A stretch of DNA of 64,000 nt from an uncultured Eubacteriales bacterium. GTDB lineage: Bacteria; Bacillota; Clostridia; Oscillospirales; Acutalibacteraceae. The notes under the pieces were generated by a model that was not told the origin of the DNA, made no database searches, and saw only the letters and a program-made list of their open reading frames with translations. Position 1 is the stretch's first letter. The number at the start of each line of letters is the position of its first letter. Where the stretch lies: the NCBI GenBank assembly GCA_900540085.1, contig UQEU01000003.1:62001-126000 (forward strand), given 5' to 3'. Shown piece after piece: positions 8,355-17,505 of this stretch. A program made the translations under genes and the position numbers.

Positions 8355-11027
8355 TTACTTTTTAGTTTTTTCTGCTCCTATTGCCGTCAAAAACTCTTTA
8401 TATACTTCGTGATTGTTTTTAACATAGTCATACTCGTATGTTGTCGGAACTTCTCCGTTTGCAAAAGCATTCATACCCTTCAAGATACCTTCTTCGTCCA
8501 TACCAATCAAATACTGTCCGTCTTTTACAACAGAGCCTTTGTACGACGAGAATTTCGTCATAACAATAGGAAGTCCTGCAACTCGTGCCTCGTGGATTAC
8601 AACAGGCTGACCTTCGTGAAGCGATGTAAAGATAAAGCAATCACAATACTTGAGCAGTTCGCTCGGGTTTTCAAGAATACCTACTAAAATAACACGACTT
8701 CTGATATTCAAACTGTCTATGAGCGTATCAATTTCTTCTTTAAGCGGACCGTCGCCGATTAAATAAAGCATTGCATTGTGACCTTCTTCAAGATACTTTG
8801 CAAAAGCCTTTACAAGATTTACATAGTTCTTTTCGGGAGAAAGTCTGCCGACTGTCATAAATCTTGTCAATTTTTCGTCTTTTACGACTATTTCTTTTGC
8901 TTCGGCATTTTCCTTTTTCGGTTTAACTGTCAAAACATCTATACCGTACTTATTCCACTCTTGTTCTTCGACGCTGAAATCGGTATCAAAAGCGTTTATA
9001 TCTACAATGTCAATAGGAGAAAGAGGAACAAATTTAAGTTTTGTTACATCTGTTTCAACATCGTTGCTGTACTGAACATAGTAATCTTTGCCGTTTCTTT
9101 CCATACGAACGCTCTTTTTAAGACCGTTAAGAACTTTTTGATAGTCAACTGCATTTTTAGCGTAAACAAACTTGTCATAAGTTTCTTCAGTTGCAATATT
9201 TTTTCTGTTTACAAGCATAATATCTTTACTGCAAGATACAATTCTGTCAAATTTCGGATACAAGGTAAATATTTTCTTAAGCCAAGGAAATCTCACTTCC
9301 ATTTCGCTTGCCATATCACTGTGCAGCCAAATTGATTTTACTGCATCCTTGTCCTGAAGTACAAGTGAAGAATAAAAAATATTGTAACCGTCAAAGTCGA
9401 TAATATAGTCAAAATGCGTATCGCCCAAGCATCTTCTGAATTCTCTTTGATAAACCTTTTCAGGATACACCTTGCCCCATACCGAAGTAAAGCCTTTTCT
9501 GTGGAAAAGATTTACCTTTTGCATTTCGCTGATTGTTGTAACCATAGGACCTGTTCTGCTGATGAGTCTTGCGTTGTCGTTAACTCTGTATCCTGCCCTA
9601 TGCTGTGCTTTATCTTTAAAGTTTGCATAAACAGTAACATCGTACTTATCATAGTCTATCTCATTGAGAAGGTTTAACAGTGCAGATGTTATTCCATTTA
9701 CTGCCATATTACCCTGTATGAACAGTATCTTTTCTTTATTGTTTTGACACTGTTTAACACACATATCGCTTTCATCTTGTTCAAAAACAACTTTTACTAT
9801 TTTTGAAGCAATTTTTCCGGGTTCAAAATCGCAACACCATTTTTGAATTCTTTGATATTTTTCCTTTACATTTTCAAAAACAGAATCAATATCGTTTATC
9901 CAATCTGCAATTTGTTCAACACTGTCTGTATATGGTCCCGGCAATTCATCTATACCGAAGTACATACCTCTGTACTCTTTGTAATTTTCAACATCGGGAA
10001 TATAGAACAAAACAGGTCTTCCTGTCGCAAGAAAATCGAAATAAATGCTTGAATAGTCACTGATTAAAATATCCGTTGCAGAAAGAACAATATTTGCGTC
10101 TATTGTAGCAGGAACTATGAACGGATAGTCGGAAATCTCATCTCTTATTCTGTCATACACTGCCTGATGAACTTTGATAAGCACCTGATACTCGTCGCAA
10201 TTAATTTTGCTTTCAATTGTTTCTTTAAGTTCAAGATAGTCGTTTATGTCGCAATCGGGATTGTAAAAATCTCTGCCCTTCCAAGTAGGTGCATACAAAA
10301 CTATTTTTTTGTTTTCATCTACTTTAACTTTTTCTTTTTTAAGCAGTTTGATTACATCTTTGCGTTCAGTTTTAACAACCGTATCAAGACGGGGATAACC
10401 TTCTTCAATGATTTTTCCCTTATAAATTCCGTCAAGTTTATATGCTCTTGTATAAATTTCGGTTAAAAATGAATTTGCAGAAATCAAATAGTCAGACTGA
10501 ATAAAGTTTCTTACTGTATTTGAAACAGATATTTTGGCGAGAGGATGGTCATAGCCCAAAGTTTTGAGCGGTATTCCGTGCCAAGTATTAATATATATCT
10601 GTTCCGGTTTCTTAACAAAATAACTTAAAAAGGTGGAGTTATTGATAAGATACTTTGCAGTACACAAAGCCTTTAAGTACGGTTTCTTGCCCGACTCTAC
10701 AAAGTAAACATTGTCATACTTGCCATACTTTTCAATCTCATCTTTATGTGCCGAAAGGTCGTCCAAAACCCATATATGCTTCAAATTTTTATACTTCGGA
10801 TTGTCAAGCAATTCCTTAAATATCGCATAAGGATTGCAAAGCATACCTCTGCCGTAAAAAGCCTCGTACAAAACAACATTTTTCTTTACTTTACAATGCT
10901 TGTAAAGTTTTGCATAAGCCGTATTTCTTCGGCGAATTTTGCTCCTCAAGTAATCATTTACCGGCTTATTTACTTCTTTTGCTATTTCAACAGTACTCTT
11001 TTTTACTGATTTCAAATTTAAACCCAT
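8355..11027 (-). CDS. Bifunctional CDP-glycerol glycerophosphotransferase/glycosyltransferase
   Basis: 890-residue cytoplasmic-face enzyme with two transferase halves. Residues about 40-400 are a TagF/TagB-type CDP-glycerol:poly(glycerophosphate) glycerophosphotransferase. Motifs there are YINTWHGIPLKTLGYD, with the catalytic-type His, and SDYSSIYFDF near 325, the nucleotide-binding site. Residues about 430-885 are a GT-B glycosyltransferase of family 4 type: ILFIQGNMAVNGI at its start, VGRLSPEKNYVNLV, YLIGDGPLKEE and the donor-binding SLHEGQPVVIHEA. The join suggests that one protein builds a glycerol-phosphate and sugar surface polymer. It has its own promoter and ends in a strong terminator. 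Polymer identity cannot be read from the sequence. Confidence 0.9.
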   Translation of the reverse strand: MGLNLKSVKKSTVEIAKEVNKPVNDYLRSKIRRRNTAYAKLYKHCKVKKNVVLYEAFYGRGMLCNPYAIFKELLDNPKYKNLKHIWVLDDLSAHKDEIEKYGKYDNVYFVESGKKPYLKALCTAKYLINNSTFLSYFVKKPEQIYINTWHGIPLKTLGYDHPLAKISVSNTVRNFIQSDYLISANSFLTEIYTRAYKLDGIYKGKIIEEGYPRLDTVVKTERKDVIKLLKKEKVKVDENKKIVLYAPTWKGRDFYNPDCDINDYLELKETIESKINCDEYQVLIKVHQAVYDRIRDEISDYPFIVPATIDANIVLSATDILISDYSSIYFDFLATGRPVLFYIPDVENYKEYRGMYFGIDELPGPYTDSVEQIADWINDIDSVFENVKEKYQRIQKWCCDFEPGKIASKIVKVVFEQDESDMCVKQCQNNKEKILFIQGNMAVNGITSALLNLLNEIDYDKYDVTVYANFKDKAQHRAGYRVNDNARLISRTGPMVTTISEMQKVNLFHRKGFTSVWGKVYPEKVYQREFRRCLGDTHFDYIIDFDGYNIFYSSLVLQDKDAVKSIWLHSDMASEMEVRFPWLKKIFTLYPKFDRIVSCSKDIMLVNRKNIATEETYDKFVYAKNAVDYQKVLNGLKKSVRMERNGKDYYVQYSNDVETDVTKLKFVPLSPIDIVDINAFDTDFSVEEQEWNKYGIDVLTVKPKKENAEAKEIVVKDEKLTRFMTVGRLSPEKNYVNLVKAFAKYLEEGHNAMLYLIGDGPLKEEIDTLIDSLNIRSRVILVGILENPSELLKYCDCFIFTSLHEGQPVVIHEARVAGLPIVMTKFSSYKGSVVKDGQYLIGMDEEGILKGMNAFANGEVPTTYEYDYVKNNHEVYKEFLTAIGAEKTKK

Positions 11028-11098
11028 TTGATTTCAACCTCTGTTTACATAGATTTATTCATACTAAATTAATTTAAATACTTATTAATGCTTAATAA

Positions 11099-11127
11099 AG
11101 TATAAATGAATTCAATTTCAAAGTCAA
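11099..11127 (-). promoter_or_regulatory. Predicted promoter of the TagF-glycosyltransferase gene
   Basis: Minus strand: TTGACT (11122-11127), 17-nt spacer, TATACT (11099-11104). The remainder of the gap to 11228 is AT-rich, with a lone TATAAT on the plus strand near 11178 that has no gene behind it. Confidence 0.6.
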
Positions 11128-11230
11128 TATATGCATATCATAAATAATAAATTTTATAAAACTGTTTTTTTTTAGTATAATATACAAAACAATTAAACCA
11201 CTGATTTCTTCGACAACTAAACAAAACAAA

Positions 11231-11276
11231 AAGCACCATATCGGCTGAATTTAAAAAAATTTGCCGTACGGTGCTT
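11231..11276 (-). terminator. Probable terminator of mazF
   Basis: Outer stem AAGCACC/GGTGCTT with an inner CGGC/GCCG step and a T-rich tail (TTTTTGTTTTG) in the minus direction. The stem is imperfect. Confidence 0.6.
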
Positions 11277-11291
11277 AAAACGGTTTTAATA

Positions 11292-11630
11292 TCACAAGCC
11301 GAAACTTACCGAAAGTGCATGATTTACTTTACCCATATCGCCGTTATCCAAAGAACCCATTTTTTCACGAAGTCTTTGTTTGTCAATAGTGCGTACCTGT
11401 TCCAAAAGAACAACGCTGTCTTTTGCAAGACCGCAACTTTCGGCGTCAACCTGTATGTGCGTAGGCAGATTGTTCTTATCAACCTGACTTGTTATTGCCG
11501 CAGCGATAACAGTCGGGGAAAACTTGTTTCCGACATCGTTTTGCACTATTAAAACAGGTCGTACTCCACCTTGTTCGGAGCCTACAACGGGACTTAAATC
11601 GGCATAATATATTTCTCCGCGTCTAATCAT
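11292..11630 (-). CDS. Type II toxin, mRNA interferase MazF/PemK (EndoA-like)
   Basis: Sequence-specific endoribonuclease toxin of 112 residues, the full usual length. Family signatures: RRGEIYYADLSPVVGSEQGG at the N-terminus, RPVLIVQND, and the catalytic region AAITSQ. QVRTIDKQRL is typical of the Bacillus EndoA branch. GAGGGTG precedes the ATG. The antitoxin normally lies immediately upstream, but the 236 bp between this gene and dinB hold no reading frame large enough. The antitoxin must be elsewhere or absent. It is divergent from dinB. Confidence 0.93.
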   Translation of the reverse strand: MIRRGEIYYADLSPVVGSEQGGVRPVLIVQNDVGNKFSPTVIAAAITSQVDKNNLPTHIQVDAESCGLAKDSVVLLEQVRTIDKQRLREKMGSLDNGDMGKVNHALSVSFGL

Positions 11631-11787
11631 TTTATATCACCCTCAAGAAACAGGAATTTTATTTTCATTTCTATTCTTACCACAAAGACGCTTTATTAAA
11701 CGCCTTTTTTATTATATTCAAAATTTTTTCTTTTGCTTAAAATGAAATCGTTAAAAATAAAACTTGTATTTTTCAAATTTTTTACAG

Positions 11788-11816
11788 TTGACTTTTTATC
11801 GTCTTGAGGATATAAT
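11788..11816 (+). promoter_or_regulatory. dinB promoter
   Basis: TTGACT at 11788-11793, 17-nt spacer, TATAAT at 11811-11816. Near-consensus, just upstream of a LexA-type box. Confidence 0.8.
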
Positions 11817-11824
11817 TTTTTATA

Positions 11825-11836
11825 GAACATTTGTTC
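11825..11836 (+). promoter_or_regulatory. LexA (DinR) SOS box
   Basis: GAACATTTGTTC matches the Gram-positive LexA core GAAC-N4-GTTC and is palindromic. It sits 8 nt after the dinB -10 box, over the expected transcription start, where repressor binding would block initiation. Confidence 0.8.
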
Positions 11837-11866
11837 TAATTTTAAAGATTTACGGAGGCGTTTTTT

Positions 11867-13093
11867 TTGGACAGAAAGATTTTACACATCGACTGCAATA
11901 AGTTTTATGCCTCTGTTGAGTGTCTTTATCATCCCGAAATTCGCAACAAGCCCGTTGTAGTCGGCGGCGATGAAGAAAAAAGGCACGGAATTGTTTTGAC
12001 AAAAAATGAAATTGCCCAAAAATACAACATACAGACGGGAGAACCGTTATGGAGAGCAAAAGAGAAGTGCAAAGACCTTATTATAATGCCGCCCAACTTT
12101 GACCTATACTATAAATTTTCCAAAATGACAAGAGAAATTTATGAACAATACACCGACTATGTTGAACCTTTCAGTCTTGATGAGTGCTGGCTTGAGTTTA
12201 AAGATAAATATTCAAGTCATATAACAATCGGATACGAGATTAAAGAAAGAATACAAAACGAACTCGGCATTACGGTAAGCGTCGGCGCAAGTTACAACAA
12301 AGTTTTTGCAAAGTTCGGTTCAGACTACAAAAAGCCAAATGCACTTACAGTTGTTTCAAAAGACAACTATAAAGAAATCGTATGGCAAAAACCTGTACGG
12401 GAACTTCTTTTTATAGGAAAAGCAACAGAAAGCAAACTGAAAAATTACAGAATAAATACAATAGGCGAACTTGCACAATGTGAAGTTGATTTTCTTATTT
12501 CAGTTTTCGGAAAAAACGGGCAAACAATTTACAACTATGCAAACGGCTTTGACGACTCGCCCGTCAGGCACAAAGACGATGTGCCTCTTCCGAAGTCAAT
12601 AGGAAACAGTACAACTACTCCAAAAGACTTGACAACTAAAGAACAAATAAAAATAGTATTTGCTGCCCTTGCCGACTCTGTCGCTTCAAGAATGAGAGCA
12701 AAAAAACTAAAATGTACAGGTGTGAGCATTTCAATAAAAGACAACACTTTCAGGACTTTTTCGACACAGACAAAATTGCAAAATCCGACATGTCTGTCAA
12801 ATGATTTAACAGACTGTGCAATGGTACTTTTAAAAAAAATTTACAACAACACACCTTTGAGAAGCGTCGGAATAACGGCGTTTGATTTAAGACCGAATTC
12901 ATTTGTCCAATACGATTTGGAAGGAAATGTAATCAAGAAAGAAAAGTCCGAAAAACTTGAGTTCACAATAGATACTATACGGCAAAAATACGGTAACAAA
13001 AGCATTAAAAAAGGCACTCTGCTTTTCGATGAAAGCCTGAGCACCTTTGACACAAAAAAAGAACACGATATATCATCTTTCGGTAAAGTTTAA
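11867..13093 (+). CDS. dinB: DNA polymerase IV (Y-family translesion polymerase)
   Basis: Error-prone polymerase that copies damaged templates, 408 residues. Catalytic carboxylates: IDCNKFYASVE (Asp9) and SLDECW (Asp-Glu near residue 104). The helix-hairpin-helix thumb region is visible as LLFIGKATESKLKNYRINTIGEL, and the little-finger domain occupies about 235-360. The start codon is TTG at 11867, supported by GGAGG at 11854-11858. The promoter carries an SOS box, so induction by DNA damage is expected. It is divergent from mazF. Confidence 0.93.
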   Translation: MDRKILHIDCNKFYASVECLYHPEIRNKPVVVGGDEEKRHGIVLTKNEIAQKYNIQTGEPLWRAKEKCKDLIIMPPNFDLYYKFSKMTREIYEQYTDYVEPFSLDECWLEFKDKYSSHITIGYEIKERIQNELGITVSVGASYNKVFAKFGSDYKKPNALTVVSKDNYKEIVWQKPVRELLFIGKATESKLKNYRINTIGELAQCEVDFLISVFGKNGQTIYNYANGFDDSPVRHKDDVPLPKSIGNSTTTPKDLTTKEQIKIVFAALADSVASRMRAKKLKCTGVSISIKDNTFRTFSTQTKLQNPTCLSNDLTDCAMVLLKKIYNNTPLRSVGITAFDLRPNSFVQYDLEGNVIKKEKSEKLEFTIDTIRQKYGNKSIKKGTLLFDESLSTFDTKKEHDISSFGKV

Positions 13094-13178
13094 AATGCAC
13101 ATTAATTATCAGTAATGATTTTAAAAACATTTTAAAAAATTATTTTCATAACAGTTTCTTAATTTTATATTTTCAAAC

Positions 13179-13236
13179 AAAAAAGCACCTTTTAACGATT
13201 TGTTTTCAATACATATCGCCACAAAGATGCTTTTTT
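13179..13236. terminator. Terminator between dinB and ilvD
   Basis: Arms 13179-13192 and 13223-13236 pair over 14 bp in the minus-strand RNA (one G-U) around a 30-nt loop and end in six T. It serves ilvD and probably also dinB. Confidence 0.65.
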
Positions 13237-13265
13237 AAATTAGTGATTATAAATTCATTTTAAAA

Positions 13266-14924
13266 TCAGTCAAGAACTGCACCCGATGCACCTGAAGTTA
13301 CAAGTTTTGCGTATCTTGAAAGATAACCTGTCGTAATTTTCGGTTCACGAGGTTTCCATTCTTTTCTTCTCTGTTCAAGAACTTCGTCAGAAACAAGAAC
13401 ATTTATAGAATGGTTTGGAATATCTATCTCTATAATATCACCTTCTTCAACAAGAGCGATATTACCGCAAACAGCCGCTTCAGGAGAAACATGGCCTATT
13501 GCCGCACCTCTTGTAGCACCCGAAAATCTGCCGTCTGTGATAAGTGCAACGGAGTTTCCGAGACCGCTTCCCATAATTGCAGAAGTAGGATTGAGCATTT
13601 CTCTCATACCCGGTCCGCCTTTTGGACCTTCATAGCGAATTACAACAACTTCGCCCGCATTGATTTTGCCGTTATAAATTGCTGAAAGAGCATCTTCCTC
13701 ACAGTCAAAAACTCTTGCTTTGCCCGAATGTTTCATCATTTCAGGAGCAACTGCAGAGCGTTTTACAACAGAACCGTCAGGAGCGAGATTGCCTTTAAGC
13801 ACTGCTATACCGCCTGTTTTACTGAACGGATTTGTAATAGGTCTGATAATATTTTCATCAAGAATTTCTCTGCCTTCAATATTTTCACCGACCGTTTTAC
13901 CTGTGCATGTGATAATATCCTTATGAATAAGACCGAGTTTTGAAATCTCATTCATAACAGCGTAAATTCCGCCGGCTTCATTGAGTTCTTCAATATAGTT
14001 TGCACCGGCAGGAGCAAGATGGCAAAGATTCGGCGTCTTTTCAGAAATCTCATTTGCAACATCAAGGTCAAGTTTAATTCCGCACTCATGTGCGATTGCA
14101 GGAATGTGAAGCATACTGTTTGTCGAACAACCGAGAGCCATATCAATGGTAAGTGCGTTTAAAAATGCTTCTTTAGTCATAATGTCACGAGGTTTAATAT
14201 CTTTTTTAACAAGTTCCATTATCTGCATACCTGCTCTTTTTGCAAGTTGAAGTCTTGCAGAGTAAACTGCAGGTATTGTACCGTTGCCCGAAAGTCCCAT
14301 ACCTAAAACTTCTGTCAAACAGTTCATACTGTTTGCAGTGAACATACCTGAACATGAGCCACAGGTAGGACAAGCCTTATTTTCAAACTCATTGAGTTGT
14401 TTTTCATCTATTTTGCCCGTCTTAAATTCAGAAACAGCCTCTGAAACATTGGAATAACTGATTTTACAACCGTTTTGTATTCCCGCAAGCATAGGACCGC
14501 CCGAAACAAAGATGCTCGGAATATTGAGTCTTGCCGCCGCCATCAAAAGACCGGGTACATTTTTATCGCAGTTAGGCACCATAACAAGACCGTCAAATGG
14601 GTGTGCAGTTGCCATTGCCTCTGTTGAATCGGCAATCAACTCTCTTGTTACAAGAGAATATTTCATACCCTCATGTCCCATTGCAATACCGTCGCAAACC
14701 GCAATAGCCGGAAAAACTATCGGCACACCGCCTGCAAGTGCAACGCCCTGTTTAACTGCTTCTACAACTTTATCAATATTCATATGACCGGGAACAATTT
14801 CGTTAGCCGAACTAACTATACCAATAAGAGGTTTACCGATTTCTTCGTCGGTAAGACCGAGTGCATGAAGCAACGCTCTTTGCGGAGCCGCATTTATACC
14901 TTTTGTTATTCTGTCACTTCTCAT
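13266..14924 (-). CDS. ilvD: Dihydroxy-acid dehydratase
   Basis: Converts 2,3-dihydroxy-isovalerate and -methylvalerate to the 2-keto acids of valine and isoleucine synthesis; iron-sulfur enzyme of the cytoplasm. 552 residues, the normal length. Cluster and substrate motifs are present: VCDGIAMGHEGM, PNCDKNVPG and CPTCGSCSGMFTANS, then GKINAGEVVVIRYEGPKGGPG and DGRFSGATRG. AGGAGG precedes the ATG. No other ilv or leu genes adjoin, so it is transcribed singly here. Confidence 0.97.
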   Translation of the reverse strand: MRSDRITKGINAAPQRALLHALGLTDEEIGKPLIGIVSSANEIVPGHMNIDKVVEAVKQGVALAGGVPIVFPAIAVCDGIAMGHEGMKYSLVTRELIADSTEAMATAHPFDGLVMVPNCDKNVPGLLMAAARLNIPSIFVSGGPMLAGIQNGCKISYSNVSEAVSEFKTGKIDEKQLNEFENKACPTCGSCSGMFTANSMNCLTEVLGMGLSGNGTIPAVYSARLQLAKRAGMQIMELVKKDIKPRDIMTKEAFLNALTIDMALGCSTNSMLHIPAIAHECGIKLDLDVANEISEKTPNLCHLAPAGANYIEELNEAGGIYAVMNEISKLGLIHKDIITCTGKTVGENIEGREILDENIIRPITNPFSKTGGIAVLKGNLAPDGSVVKRSAVAPEMMKHSGKARVFDCEEDALSAIYNGKINAGEVVVIRYEGPKGGPGMREMLNPTSAIMGSGLGNSVALITDGRFSGATRGAAIGHVSPEAAVCGNIALVEEGDIIEIDIPNHSINVLVSDEVLEQRRKEWKPREPKITTGYLSRYAKLVTSGASGAVLD

Positions 14925-14952
14925 AACAAAACCTCCTCAAAAATCTGTAATA

Positions 14953-14981
14953 ATTATATAATTAATTTTTTTTACTGTCAA
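14953..14981 (-). promoter_or_regulatory. ilvD promoter
   Basis: Minus strand: TTGACA (14976-14981), 17-nt spacer, TATAAT (14953-14958). The leader is too short for a T-box. Confidence 0.75.
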
Positions 14982-15000
14982 TTAATTATTTAAATAATAA

Positions 15001-15029
15001 TTGTAAATAAAAATTATTTATGATAAAAT
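15001..15029 (+). promoter_or_regulatory. uvrC promoter
   Basis: TTGTAA at 15001-15006, 17-nt spacer, TAAAAT at 15024-15029 with an extended -10 TG at 15021-15022. Confidence 0.6.
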
Positions 15030-15058
15030 CAGATTAGTTTTGAAAGGAAATTTGCTAT

Positions 15059-16876
15059 ATGACGGAAAAAGAACTACGAAAAAAAGCGATGGCGCTTCCG
15101 CTTCAACCCGGCGTCTATATTATGAAAAACAAAGACAGAGAAATCATATACATCGGCAAAGCAAAAGCGTTGAAAAACCGAGTTTCATCATACTTCGGCA
15201 GTCATACAAATCACTCTTTGAAAGTTATACGAATGGTTGAAAATGTAAACGATTTTGACTATATTCTCTGTGACAGTGAATTTGAAGCACTTGTACTCGA
15301 ATGTTCTCTTATAAAACAGCATCAGCCCAAATATAATATCTTGCTCAAAGACGATAAAGGATATAATTATATCAAAATTACAAAAGGCGAATTTCCTAAA
15401 ATTTCAGAGTGCAAAAAAGTTGAAAATGACAATGCGACATATATAGGTCCATATACATCAATATATTCTGTAAAAACGGCAGTTGACGAAACGCTTAAAA
15501 TTTTTAAACTTCCCCGCTGCAACAAGCAATTTCCCAGAGATTACAAAAAATCCCGTCCGTGCCTTAACGGCTTTATGAATATATGCAGTGCTCCGTGTGC
15601 AGGAAGGATTACAAAAGAAGAGTACAACAAAAATGTCAGCGACGCCATTTCATTTTTAAAAGGCGGAAGTGTAAAAGCCGTAAAAGAGATGACTCAAGAA
15701 ATGGAGAAATTGTCGGAAAATCTCCAATTTGAAGATGCGGCAAAACTGCGTGACAGAATAAAAGCCATAAAAAACCTTGAAGAAAAACAAAAAGTAGTAA
15801 AAATCAATGCAAAAGAAGAAGATGTTTTTGCAATCTCCTACGGTGCAAAGAAAATGTGCTTTGAGGTAATTCGATTTGAAAACTTCAGACTGACAGACAG
15901 CGAACATTTCATACTTGAAAAAGATGAAAATGAGGCACACGCAAGAGCCGAACTTATAGAACGCTACTATTCAATGAGAAACAGGGTGCCGTCAAGAATT
16001 TCAGTTGACGGAGAAATTGAAGACGAAGAACTTTTACAACAATTTTTAGAAGAAAAAAAAGGCTCAAAAGTCGCATTTATACACCCGCAAAAAGGAGAAC
16101 ATCTTGCGATACTTTCAATGTGCAAATCAAACGCAAACGAACACATTGCACAATATCAGGGCAGACTCGGAAAAGAGATGCAGGCATTGTCAGAACTTGC
16201 AGAGTTGCTCAATCTTCCCTCGCCTCCCGAATATATCGAAAGTTACGATATTTCTCACACTTTCGGAGCAGACAATGTTGCCGGTATGGTTGTTTTTCAC
16301 AACGGCAGACCTATGAAAAAGGCGTACAAACGCTTTAGCATAAAAGGCTTTGACGGTCAAAACGATGTCGGCTCAATGAATGAAGTTTTGACAAGACGAT
16401 TTGAACATTATGAGTCAGAACAAGGAACGGACTCAACATTTGCAATCAAGCCCGATTTAATTCTTCTCGATGGCGGTCAGCCACAGGTAAATGCAGTTTT
16501 GCCCGTCATCAAATCCATGAACCTTGACATTCCCGTTTTCGGAATGGTAAAAGACAGTAAACACCGAACGAGAGCAATAGCAACATCGGGCGGAGAAATC
16601 GAAATCAATTATAAAAGAAATGCTTTTACGCTTATATCCTCAATACAAGAGGAAGTACACAGATTTGCAATAACATACCACAGGAAAAAACACAAAAAAA
16701 GTTCTTTTTCTTCCTCGTTGCTTGAGATAGACGGAATAGGCGAAAAAAAGGCAAAAGCACTTTTAAAGCACTTCAAAACCATATCTGCCGTAAAATCGGC
16801 GTCGGTTGAAAAATTATCCGAAGTAAGCAGTATCAGCAAAAAAAATGCAGAAGATATTTTTAAACATTTTCACTGA
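15059..16876 (+). CDS. uvrC: Excinuclease ABC subunit C
   Basis: Makes both incisions in nucleotide excision repair together with UvrA/UvrB. 605 residues, full length. GIY-YIG nuclease at the N-terminus (PGVYIMKNKDREIIYIGKAK), a cysteine-containing stretch (SRPCLNGFMNICSAPCAGR) after it, UVR domain at about 200-235, and the RNase H-like second nuclease with SYDISHTFGADNVAGMVVF and LILLDGGQPQV. It ends in two helix-hairpin-helix motifs (EIDGIGEKKAKALLKHF). GAAAGGAAA precedes the ATG. No SOS box is visible upstream. Confidence 0.97.
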   Translation: MTEKELRKKAMALPLQPGVYIMKNKDREIIYIGKAKALKNRVSSYFGSHTNHSLKVIRMVENVNDFDYILCDSEFEALVLECSLIKQHQPKYNILLKDDKGYNYIKITKGEFPKISECKKVENDNATYIGPYTSIYSVKTAVDETLKIFKLPRCNKQFPRDYKKSRPCLNGFMNICSAPCAGRITKEEYNKNVSDAISFLKGGSVKAVKEMTQEMEKLSENLQFEDAAKLRDRIKAIKNLEEKQKVVKINAKEEDVFAISYGAKKMCFEVIRFENFRLTDSEHFILEKDENEAHARAELIERYYSMRNRVPSRISVDGEIEDEELLQQFLEEKKGSKVAFIHPQKGEHLAILSMCKSNANEHIAQYQGRLGKEMQALSELAELLNLPSPPEYIESYDISHTFGADNVAGMVVFHNGRPMKKAYKRFSIKGFDGQNDVGSMNEVLTRRFEHYESEQGTDSTFAIKPDLILLDGGQPQVNAVLPVIKSMNLDIPVFGMVKDSKHRTRAIATSGGEIEINYKRNAFTLISSIQEEVHRFAITYHRKKHKKSSFSSSLLEIDGIGEKKAKALLKHFKTISAVKSASVEKLSEVSSISKKNAEDIFKHFH

Positions 16877-16901
16877 TTTTATTAACAATTAATATATTAA
16901 C

Positions 16902-16930
16902 TTGACTAAATGTTATAATATAGTTATAAT
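16902..16930 (+). promoter_or_regulatory. Promoter of the rsmD-coaD operon
   Basis: TTGACT at 16902-16907, 17-nt spacer, TATAAT at 16925-16930. Confidence 0.7.
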
Positions 16931-16960
16931 AATGTTCGAAATATATAAGGAAGATGCCAA

Positions 16961-17503
16961 ATGATGAGAGTTATTACAGGTTCGGCTCGAGGCAGAAAAC
17001 TTGCGACACTTGAGGGAGCAGATGTTACCCGTCCGACTTCAGAAAGTGTAAAAGAAGCAGTTTTCAGTATGATTCAATTTGAGATTGAAAACAAAGTCGT
17101 GCTTGACCTTTTCGCAGGTTCGGGACAAATGGGAATTGAAGCGATTTCCAGAGGTGCAAAACACTGCACTTTTATTGAATCCGACCGAAATGCAAAAGCA
17201 ATAATCGAGCAAAATGTCAAAACCTGCAAATTTGAAAACGAAAGTACCGTTATATCAGCAGACGCTGTTTCATTTCTTTCAAGAAATAACAGTTTTGACA
17301 TCGTCTTTGTTGACCCGCCGTACAAAAGCGGTTTGGCACAAAAAGTTTTGGGAAAAATCAACACTGTTTTAACAGAAAACGCTTTTGTAATTTGCGAAAC
17401 AGATTTTTCCGAAAATTTGCCCGAAAACCCCGACGGTTTAAAAATCGTCAAAGAAAAAAAGTACGGTAAAACAAAAATAACTGTTTACCGAAAGGAAAGT
17501 TAG
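16961..17503 (+). CDS. rsmD: 16S rRNA (guanine966-N2)-methyltransferase
   Basis: SAM-dependent methylation of G966 in 16S rRNA. 180 residues. The RsmD N-terminus (MRVITGSARGRKL, TRPTSESVKEAVF), SAM-binding motif LDLFAGSGQMGIEA and the catalytic DPPY (VFVDPPYKSG) are all present. AAGGAAG lies 7 nt before the ATG at 16961; a second ATG follows directly. Two bases separate it from coaD, the usual rsmD-coaD pairing of Firmicutes. Confidence 0.95.
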   Translation: MMRVITGSARGRKLATLEGADVTRPTSESVKEAVFSMIQFEIENKVVLDLFAGSGQMGIEAISRGAKHCTFIESDRNAKAIIEQNVKTCKFENESTVISADAVSFLSRNNSFDIVFVDPPYKSGLAQKVLGKINTVLTENAFVICETDFSENLPENPDGLKIVKEKKYGKTKITVYRKES

Positions 17504-17505
17504 TT

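Noticed and set aside
11229..11276. Small RNA on the plus strand downstream of the TATAAT near 11178
   Set aside because: The hairpin has no T-run in that direction; it reads better as the mazF terminator.
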